DNA from: an uncultured Arenicella sp.
GTDB lineage: Bacteria > Pseudomonadota > Gammaproteobacteria > Arenicellales > Arenicellaceae
Assembly: GCA_938048185.1 (NCBI GenBank)
Contig: CALIVT010000027.1
Span: 1 to 64,000, forward strand
Direction of reading: 5' to 3'
DNA length: 64,000 nucleotides
This document shows positions 57,242-64,000 of the stretch, one piece after another (position 1 is the stretch's first letter; each line of letters begins with the position of its first letter). A program made the translations under genes and the position numbers. The notes under the pieces were generated by a model. That model had not been told where the DNA came from, ran no database searches, and saw nothing but the letters and a program-made list of their open reading frames with translations.

Positions 57242-58975
57242 ATGGATTTATACACTAAAGTTACTAAAGAAGTTGATGCCTTACCTGACGGCCCGCAAAT
57301 CGGCGCGTTTTTTGATTTCGATGGTACGGTTATCTACGGATACTCGGCGACTACGTATCTGCGAGAACAGATAAAGCGCGGTGACGTAACCGCCAAACAA
57401 CTGCTTGAGTTGACTAAAACCATGACCCAATTCGGGATGGGTAACATGGGCTTTTCGGCCATGATGACCGTGGCGTCACAATACTTGGCCGGTATTAACG
57501 AGTCTGATTATTTAGAGTTTGCTGAGCAGTTATATAAAAAACATATTGCGAAACTGATCTATCCAGAGTCGCGCGCACTAATCGAAGCGCATTTGAAAAA
57601 AGGTCACACCGTTGCGTTGGTCTCGGCAGCCACGCCCTATCAAATAATGCCGGCCGCTCGTGAGCTTGGTATTGAACATGTCAAGTGCTCTCATTTAGAG
57701 GTATCCGACGGAAAATTTACCGGCTCGATGGTGCAGCCGACCTGCTATGGCATGGGCAAAGTTGATGCGGCCGAGCAATTAGCGGCGGAACATGGCATTG
57801 AGATTAGCCAAAGCTATTTTTATTCTGACAGTGATGAAGATATTCAGCTGCTGGATTTCGTCGGCAACCCGCGACCATTGAACCCAAACAAGCGCCTGCG
57901 GCGTATTGCCCGGGGGCGCGGCTGGCCAGTTCAAGACTTTAATAGTCGTGGTAAGGCATCGGTGTTTGATTATGCGAAAACAGTCGCGACCCAAGTTAGT
58001 ATGCTTACCTCATTTGTGGCTGGGCTACCAATTTATGCATTAACCGGTTCACTGAACAAAACGCGCAATTTCTCAACCTCTTTATTTGCCGACACGGCGT
58101 GCGCGCTGACGGGTATCGAGCTGGACGTTGACGGTGAAGAAAATGCTTGGGCGAACCGTCCCTGTGTTTTCGTTTTTAATCATCAGAGTCAGGCCGATGT
58201 GGTTATTTTAGCTGCGCTCTTGCGGCGTGACCTCGCCGGTGTTGGCAAGAAAGAAATTGGCGACGTTCCCGTGCTTGGCAAACTAATGCAAATCGGCGGC
58301 ACAGTATTGATTGATCGCGAGAATTCGAAGTCTGCGGTTGACGCCATGAAACCATTAGTAGACGTGTTGCAAAACGACGGTCGTTCGGTGTGCATTGCAC
58401 CGGAAGGCACGCGTTCAACATCGACGAATTTAGGTCGGTTTAAAAAAGGAGCGTTTCATTTGGCGTTGCAAGCCGGCGTGCCAATTGTACCGATTGTGAT
58501 TCACAACGCGATCGATGTGGCACCACGAGGGCAATTTGTTTTTCGAGCGGCGACCGTGAAAATCTCAGTACTTCCTGCGGTGGATACCAGCGATTGGACC
58601 GGCCCAACAATGAACCAGCATGTGGACTATGTTCGCGATCTGTTTTTAGAGTCTCTAGATCAAATGCAGTACCAGACTGCGCCACCAGTGAACGACAAGG
58701 TGGCTAGCTCGAGGGTGGTTGCAGCGGGTGTATCCGCTCGAAAACCGCGTGCGACAGTGGTTAAGCGTTCAAGCAAGGCGCGTCAAGCTAGCGTTGTAAA
58801 GAAAAAGCGCTCGGCTGTTGTTCATAGGACTAACGGCGACAAGGGCGAACTGCCAGCGAAAGACAAGGGGGTAAAGCGTAAACCAAAGGCCGTTGAGGCT
58901 CGCCGTAAGCCGCGTCGCAGAGTCCGTAAAGCCAGTACGCCCAAAGTATCCGCCAGATCACTTGACAGCCAATAG
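57242..58975 (+). CDS. HAD-IB hydrolase fused to 1-acylglycerol-3-phosphate acyltransferase (PlsC-like) with basic C-terminal tail
   Basis: FFDFDGTVIYGYS (HAD motif I); VFNHQSQADVVIL (HX4D) and APEGTRSTSTNLGRFKKGAF; basic tail from about aa 500. Confidence 0.92.
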   Translation: MDLYTKVTKEVDALPDGPQIGAFFDFDGTVIYGYSATTYLREQIKRGDVTAKQLLELTKTMTQFGMGNMGFSAMMTVASQYLAGINESDYLEFAEQLYKKHIAKLIYPESRALIEAHLKKGHTVALVSAATPYQIMPAARELGIEHVKCSHLEVSDGKFTGSMVQPTCYGMGKVDAAEQLAAEHGIEISQSYFYSDSDEDIQLLDFVGNPRPLNPNKRLRRIARGRGWPVQDFNSRGKASVFDYAKTVATQVSMLTSFVAGLPIYALTGSLNKTRNFSTSLFADTACALTGIELDVDGEENAWANRPCVFVFNHQSQADVVILAALLRRDLAGVGKKEIGDVPVLGKLMQIGGTVLIDRENSKSAVDAMKPLVDVLQNDGRSVCIAPEGTRSTSTNLGRFKKGAFHLALQAGVPIVPIVIHNAIDVAPRGQFVFRAATVKISVLPAVDTSDWTGPTMNQHVDYVRDLFLESLDQMQYQTAPPVNDKVASSRVVAAGVSARKPRATVVKRSSKARQASVVKKKRSAVVHRTNGDKGELPAKDKGVKRKPKAVEARRKPRRRVRKASTPKVSARSLDSQ

Positions 58976-58978
58976 CCA

Positions 58979-61285
58979 ATGACCGTTAACCCATGGCACG
59001 AAATTAACTCGGAACAAGTATTGTTCATTGTCGACGCCGCGCATCAAGTCGAAGAACGTTTATTAATGCAATGGTTAACCAACACCAAGACTCAGGTATC
59101 TTACTCCGGCTCGGTGAGCCATTGCGTTGTTCCGATCGCGCACGACCCCGAAAAAATTGAAACGCAAGGCCTGGAAATGGCATTGCAGTTAGACGCCGCC
59201 GCCTTAGTGGTGCCGGTACGGGTTGTTTGGAAAACCCAGCTCGACGAAATTAACGATAAACCGCGAGTAACAGATCTACTGCGTGGTAACCCGCGTCGCC
59301 CCAGCCAAAAGAAGGCGCAGCGCATCTTAGACGATGATCCGTCTCGCGCTTTATGTATTATGGGTAAGCCTGCAACTCTCAGCGACTTGACCGCACGATA
59401 CGAACAACGCCGAGGTATTTGGGCGGTAGACGCGGACCTAGCTGATTATGTGGCTGAGCAAGCGAGTCTAGCACTTGAAGTTGCCGAGCGCCGCTTGCGT
59501 GGCAGTCGCTATAAGGTGCCGCGGCAAGTCTCAAAAGAAGTGCGAGCCAGTAATCGTTATAAGCAAGGTTTGCTTACTATTGCCGAGCAATCAGGCGAGA
59601 CTGAAGAGTTTCTGCGCGCTAAAGCGCTACCGTACTTCAAAGAATTAGTCGCCACCCCACATAATTTTTGGCAAGACGTAGCGGGTGCGTTTAACCGCTG
59701 GGTGATTTCCTTAGGCTACGAGAACAAGCTTGTGGTAGACACTGAGAAGCTCGAGCGTTTTAGAAGCATTGTGCGCGAACACCCATCGGCGCTCTTATGG
59801 ACTCATAAAACCCATATGGACGGCATCACCATGCAGTCTGTCTTATTTGAGCATGATTTTCCGCCACCACACACCATGGGTGGTATCAACATGGCGTTTG
59901 CCGGAGTCGGCTTTTTAGCGAGAAATTCCGGCGCAATTTTTATTCGTCGCTCGTTTCAAGATAACGCTCTGTATAAACTGGTCTTGCGTGAATATTTATC
60001 ATATTTACTCGAGAAGCGTTTCCCACTTACTTGGTCGTTTGAAGGCACGCGCTCGCGGGTTGGTAAATTAATGCCGCCGCGCTACGGCATGCTTAAATAC
60101 GTGATGGACGCCATGCAGGCTTCCAGTGCGGACGATTTACATTTGATTCCGGTCGCGATTAACTATGACATGAATAACGATGTCAAAGATTACGCCGCTG
60201 AGCAAAGTGGTGCGATCAAGCGGCCCGAATCTCTCAGTTGGTTCATTTCCTACCTGCGCAGAATGCGTCAGCCTCTGGGGCGCATCTATGTGGACTTCGG
60301 TGAGCCCGTCGTGGTCAAGAAATCCAGTTTCTATGACGACCCGTTAGCCTTACAGAAAACCGCATTTAAGATTGGTGTAGAAGCCAATCGAGTAACGCCA
60401 ATTACATTAACATCTCTGATGTGCTTATCTTTATTGGGGGCGGCACCGCGCGCTCAAACGATTGAAGAGCTCAGAGATAATATGGACGATCTACGTAATT
60501 GGTCGAAGGAGCGGGACATTCGTTTTACCAGTGATTTTGATGATGATAATCAAAGCCACATGCAAGAGCTCATTACACACGTGGTGAATTCTCAGTTGAT
60601 TAATCGTTATGACGAAGGGCCCGAGACGGTCTATGCCGTGGCGGCAGATAAACACGCAATGGCGAGTTACTATCGCAATACCATCGTCCATCACTTTGTT
60701 AATAAATCGATAGCAGAGCTCAGTTTGATTGAGGCCGCGAACTCGTCAGGGCCGGCGATTGATGCTTTTTTCTCTCAAGCTGATCACCTAAAAGACATGT
60801 TTAAGTTTGAATTCTTCTACGAGCCCAGTGACGAATTTCACGCAAATATTAAAAAGGAACTGACGTTCTTTGATTCTGACTGGGAGCAAAAAATGGACAG
60901 CCGTGAATACGTATTAAGTTTACTGCGCAGCATGAAGCCGTTGGTATCTCATTGCAGCTTGAAACCATATATTGAAGCGTATCGCATTGTTGCTGATGTC
61001 TTCGCTGGTTTAAAAAACGACGAGACGCTAGACGAAAAGAGCTTAACCTCTGCCGCGTTTAAATACGGTAATCAAGCTTACTTACAACGACGTATCAGCA
61101 GCCGTGCGTCGATCGGTCAAATATTGTTCAGTAACGGCTATAAACTGTTAGACAGTTATGGTTTGGTTGATGCCGGTGCGCCTGATTTGGTTGAGCGCCG
61201 TAAAAAGGTCAGTAAAGACTTGCGCGTGTTGTCGCACAGGGTTGAGCAGATTCGCGCGCTGAGTATGCCAACTGAACTAGATTGA
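58979..61285 (+). CDS. Glycerol-3-phosphate 1-O-acyltransferase (PlsB-like)
   Basis: LLWTHKTHMDGITMQ (HX4D), GAIFIRRSFQDNALYKLVLREYLSYLLEKRFPLTWSFEGTRSRVGKLMPPRYGML. Confidence 0.9.
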   Translation: MTVNPWHEINSEQVLFIVDAAHQVEERLLMQWLTNTKTQVSYSGSVSHCVVPIAHDPEKIETQGLEMALQLDAAALVVPVRVVWKTQLDEINDKPRVTDLLRGNPRRPSQKKAQRILDDDPSRALCIMGKPATLSDLTARYEQRRGIWAVDADLADYVAEQASLALEVAERRLRGSRYKVPRQVSKEVRASNRYKQGLLTIAEQSGETEEFLRAKALPYFKELVATPHNFWQDVAGAFNRWVISLGYENKLVVDTEKLERFRSIVREHPSALLWTHKTHMDGITMQSVLFEHDFPPPHTMGGINMAFAGVGFLARNSGAIFIRRSFQDNALYKLVLREYLSYLLEKRFPLTWSFEGTRSRVGKLMPPRYGMLKYVMDAMQASSADDLHLIPVAINYDMNNDVKDYAAEQSGAIKRPESLSWFISYLRRMRQPLGRIYVDFGEPVVVKKSSFYDDPLALQKTAFKIGVEANRVTPITLTSLMCLSLLGAAPRAQTIEELRDNMDDLRNWSKERDIRFTSDFDDDNQSHMQELITHVVNSQLINRYDEGPETVYAVAADKHAMASYYRNTIVHHFVNKSIAELSLIEAANSSGPAIDAFFSQADHLKDMFKFEFFYEPSDEFHANIKKELTFFDSDWEQKMDSREYVLSLLRSMKPLVSHCSLKPYIEAYRIVADVFAGLKNDETLDEKSLTSAAFKYGNQAYLQRRISSRASIGQILFSNGYKLLDSYGLVDAGAPDLVERRKKVSKDLRVLSHRVEQIRALSMPTELD

Positions 61286-61304
61286 AAACCCCGAGGAGTT
61301 TGCG

Positions 61305-62309
61305 ATGAAAAAATTAAAGGTTGGCTTGATCGGTGGCGGTTCATGGGGCACGACGGTCGCGTCTTTAGTAGCGCGCAACACCGACATTTCAATGTGGGCT
61401 AGAAGCGAAGACACCGTCAAAGAAATTAATAAGAAACACACGAATAAGAAATACCTACCGGGCGCCGTTTTACCTAAGAATTTAGTGGCTCATCATGATC
61501 TAGAAAGCGTGGTCGCGGGCGCCGACGTGTTGGTGATGGGAGTGCCATCAAACTCGTTTCGCGAAGTACTCAAAAGTCTGGCCCCATTTCTGCGCCCCTG
61601 GGTGCCTGTGGTTAGTTTGACTAAGGGCTTGGAACGCGGCACCGATCTGCGTATGACCGAGATTGTTGAGGCCGAGCTCCCCGGACACCCGGTGGGTGTG
61701 TTGACTGGTCCAAACCTTGCCCGAGAAATAATGGCGGGACAAGCAGCCGCTAGCGTTATCTCAATGGACGATGAGATTATCGTTAAAGAGTTGCAGAAGG
61801 TTTTTAATAGCGGTGTGTTTCGCGTTTACACAAATAACGACGTAATCGGGTGTGAACTCGGTGGCGTGTTGAAGAACATCATCGCGATTGCGGTGGGTAT
61901 GGGCATCGGGCTCGGCGCAGGCGATAACACGCGCTCGGCTTTGATTACCCGCGGCTTAGCCGAAGTTACCCGCTTAGGCGTTGCGCTAGGCGGCAGAGCT
62001 GAGACGTTCTCAGGGTTGACTGGCATGGGTGACATGTTAGCCACGTGTATTAGTTCGCAAAGTCGCAACCATCATGTCGGGGTCGAGCTTGGCAAGGGCC
62101 GCTCTATCGATGAAATTATTGAGGCTATGGTCATGGTCGCGGAAGGAGTCAAGAGTGCGCCGACCGTTATAAAGCTGGCTGATAAGTACGATATCGAAAT
62201 GCCGATAGCGCATGATGTGCACGAAGTTATCGCCGGTCGTTTATCCGCAGAGCAAGCGTTTTATGGCCTGCTGAAACGCCGTGTTGGGGCAGAGATAGAC
62301 CCGGACTAA
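61305..62309 (+). CDS. gpsA: NAD(P)H-dependent glycerol-3-phosphate dehydrogenase
   Basis: LIGGGSWGTTVASLVARN ... LTKGLERGTDLRMTEIVE ... GVLTGPNLAREIMAGQ ... GVLKNIIAIAVGMGIGLGAGDNTRSALITRGLAE. Confidence 0.96.
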   Translation: MKKLKVGLIGGGSWGTTVASLVARNTDISMWARSEDTVKEINKKHTNKKYLPGAVLPKNLVAHHDLESVVAGADVLVMGVPSNSFREVLKSLAPFLRPWVPVVSLTKGLERGTDLRMTEIVEAELPGHPVGVLTGPNLAREIMAGQAAASVISMDDEIIVKELQKVFNSGVFRVYTNNDVIGCELGGVLKNIIAIAVGMGIGLGAGDNTRSALITRGLAEVTRLGVALGGRAETFSGLTGMGDMLATCISSQSRNHHVGVELGKGRSIDEIIEAMVMVAEGVKSAPTVIKLADKYDIEMPIAHDVHEVIAGRLSAEQAFYGLLKRRVGAEIDPD

Positions 62310-62363
62310 CCCATTTTCAGGGCACGCGGGCTCTAAAATTGGCTGACTGAGCCAGAACCTCTA

Positions 62364-62393
62364 AATCTCACAAAATTTTACTTTTGCGAGATT
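62364..62393. other. Inverted repeat AATCTCACAAAA-ttttac-TTTTGCGAGATT upstream of the KAS III gene
   Basis: 12-bp arms with one mismatch (G:U-compatible), 6-nt loop, no following U-tract. Confidence 0.6.
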
Positions 62394-62461
62394 GTGTCTA
62401 GTCGGCAAATATGCCTAGTGTCATTATGTTTCCTCATTTTAATCATTCTGAAGGAAATATT

Positions 62462-63520
62462 ATGAACGAAATTAATTACCAACTCCTGCAACAGGTGCAT
62501 CAACTCAAACCAATTATTAAGACTCAAATGATTGGTGTTGGCACGTATCTACCTGATTATAAAGTCTCTTCTGAAGACTTGATGAAGGACATTGATACTG
62601 AAAAGAGATACGGTATGCCGTACGACTGGATGTCTACTGAGATGGGTATTCTAGAGCGTAGAATGGTAAGCGAAGATCAATCGCCATCTGACTTGGCGGT
62701 TAAAGCGGCCCAAAAAGCGCTAGACTCGTGTCCAGAATTGAACCCGGACTTAATCAACGCCGTGATTTTCTGCGGCATTGAACGAGATATGCCAGAACCC
62801 GCCACCGCACACGTAATACAGCGGGCTCTTGGTTTACGCGCGGACCATGTGTTTGACGTTGCGAACGCCTGTTTTGGTTTTCTTGAAGGCCTCAAGCTCG
62901 CGTCATGTTTGGTCGAATCAGGAATGATCGAATATGGCATTGTGGTTACCGGTGAGGTGTCGACTAAAATGTCGCGCCGAGTTGTCGAGCAGTTAAAAAA
63001 AGGCATTTCCAAAGATGCCGCAAAACACCTTTGGGGCATGCTCTCGGTGGGTGATGCGGGAGGCGCGATAATTGTCGGCCATTCGAGGAGCGGTAAGTCG
63101 GGGTTTATGAAATTCAGCCAAAAGAGCCAAAGTAAACACGTTAATTTGTGCCAGTACAAGTGGCGCGACGATGGTGATGTCGAGGCTCACATGAACATGG
63201 CTCAAATAGTCGCGCGTGGGCTCAAGCTTAACAAGCAGATATATCACGAAACGTTAGCTGAACTCGGCTGGGATGGCGTTGATTGGGCAATTGCTCATCA
63301 GACTGGGAGAACTGCGTTTGAGCACGCGGTGAACCTACATGGCATCGATAAACGCAAAATTATGAAAACTTATCCAAAGTTGGGGAATATCACGACCGCA
63401 ACGCTCCCGATGAGCTTCCATAAGCTAAAAAGTTCTGCTAGCCTAAGAACTGGAGATAAAATTGGTGGCCTATTTGCAGGATCAGGTTTGGTTGCCGGTC
63501 AATTTGGATATGTAGTGTAG
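62462..63520 (+). CDS. 3-oxoacyl-ACP synthase III (FabH/KAS III)-like protein
   Basis: VANACFGFLEGLKLA (active Cys), IAHQTGRTAFEHAV (His), GNITTATLPMSF (Asn); start trimmed to MNEINYQ. Confidence 0.85.
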   Translation: MNEINYQLLQQVHQLKPIIKTQMIGVGTYLPDYKVSSEDLMKDIDTEKRYGMPYDWMSTEMGILERRMVSEDQSPSDLAVKAAQKALDSCPELNPDLINAVIFCGIERDMPEPATAHVIQRALGLRADHVFDVANACFGFLEGLKLASCLVESGMIEYGIVVTGEVSTKMSRRVVEQLKKGISKDAAKHLWGMLSVGDAGGAIIVGHSRSGKSGFMKFSQKSQSKHVNLCQYKWRDDGDVEAHMNMAQIVARGLKLNKQIYHETLAELGWDGVDWAIAHQTGRTAFEHAVNLHGIDKRKIMKTYPKLGNITTATLPMSFHKLKSSASLRTGDKIGGLFAGSGLVAGQFGYVV

Positions 63521-63579
63521 GCTTGGATACGCTCTGATAATTTGGATATTTAGTTAGAATTTAGGAGTGATTAGCGTCG

Positions 63580-64000
63580 ATGAGTATATATTTTGTACCT
63601 GCATTAGCGAGTCTATTGTTTAAGTTGTTTGTGTTGGCCTATGTCCTTAGAGGGGGCAAGGTTTCAATTGTCTTCTTATCATTGATAGTGGTCTTTGCCG
63701 CACATAACGCCATAGAAATTTTTGGTTATTTTCAATTTGTGAATGGCGTCGTCGGCGATGTGTTTCTTCGGCTTTACTACGTGGCGACAGTCTTCACTAT
63801 TTTGTATATTTTGCTGCATGGATTGTCAGTTAGTGTGGTTGAAAGCAGATCATTAACAACGACTTTGGTTACGGCCTCAACCGTGCTCTCAAGCCTGATT
63901 TTATTTACTGACCTGATTGTTTCAGGGCAGTATTCGATTGGCTACACAGTGAGCGCGGTTAAAGGCCCATATTATTGGCTGTTTGCAAGTTATATACTCG
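63580..64000 (+). CDS. Polytopic membrane protein, 3' truncated by window edge
   Basis: Open frame MSIYFVPALASLLFKLFVLAYVLRGGKVSIVFLSLIVVFAAHNAIEIFGYFQ... to the end of the window with several TM segments; not in the supplied ORF track. Confidence 0.6.
   Translation, partial: MSIYFVPALASLLFKLFVLAYVLRGGKVSIVFLSLIVVFAAHNAIEIFGYFQFVNGVVGDVFLRLYYVATVFTILYILLHGLSVSVVESRSLTTTLVTASTVLSSLILFTDLIVSGQYSIGYTVSAVKGPYYWLFASYIL

Noticed and set aside
62677-63159. 160-aa minus-strand ORF opposite the KAS III gene
   Set aside because: Antisense to conserved active-site coding sequence; no independent evidence of coding.
1-64000. Prophage, transposon, restriction/defence island or toxin-antitoxin system
   Set aside because: No integrase, transposase, phage structural, nuclease-defence or TA-type proteins were recognisable among the ORFs.

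Overview
Chromosomal-looking window, probably from a marine gammaproteobacterium (inferred from gene content only). It is densely coding. No rRNA, tRNA, CRISPR array or transposase was recognised by eye. Main blocks, left to right: (i) the 3' part of a giant SdrD_B/DUF11-type repeat surface protein with an exact 879-bp tandem period, followed by a C25 (gingipain-like) cysteine peptidase and a small exported Pro-rich protein; (ii) an SH3-like protein, a large LuxR/LAL regulator, a BCCT transporter and a MOSC protein; (iii) a TetR-cysC-sat-DHH phosphoesterase operon; (iv) a membrane-anchored CheA-like/CheY/CheX module; (v) an apparently decayed TauE/SafE-like gene; (vi) an acyl-CoA synthetase and a thiolase-like protein; (vii) a frame-disrupted S41 protease; (viii) pdxJ; (ix) a heme uptake locus (HugZ-like, HmuVUT, TonB receptor) with a Fur-like box; (x) a LytS/LytT pair behind four 19-bp tandem repeats; (xi) an electrophile/redox-type module (VOC, AhpD-like, ChrR-like cupin, TetR) with a repeated operator-like motif; (xii) oadGAB fused in operon with a gamma-carbonic anhydrase; (xiii) a glycerolipid/storage-lipid cluster (WS/DGAT, HAD-PlsC fusion, PlsB-like, GpsA, KAS III). 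The most interesting candidates are the surface-protein/C25/small-protein trio, the PAPS-synthesis operon carrying a DHH phosphoesterase, the lipid cluster with histone-like basic tails, and the repeated TetR-type operator. All family calls come from reading motifs in the translations; no database search was run.
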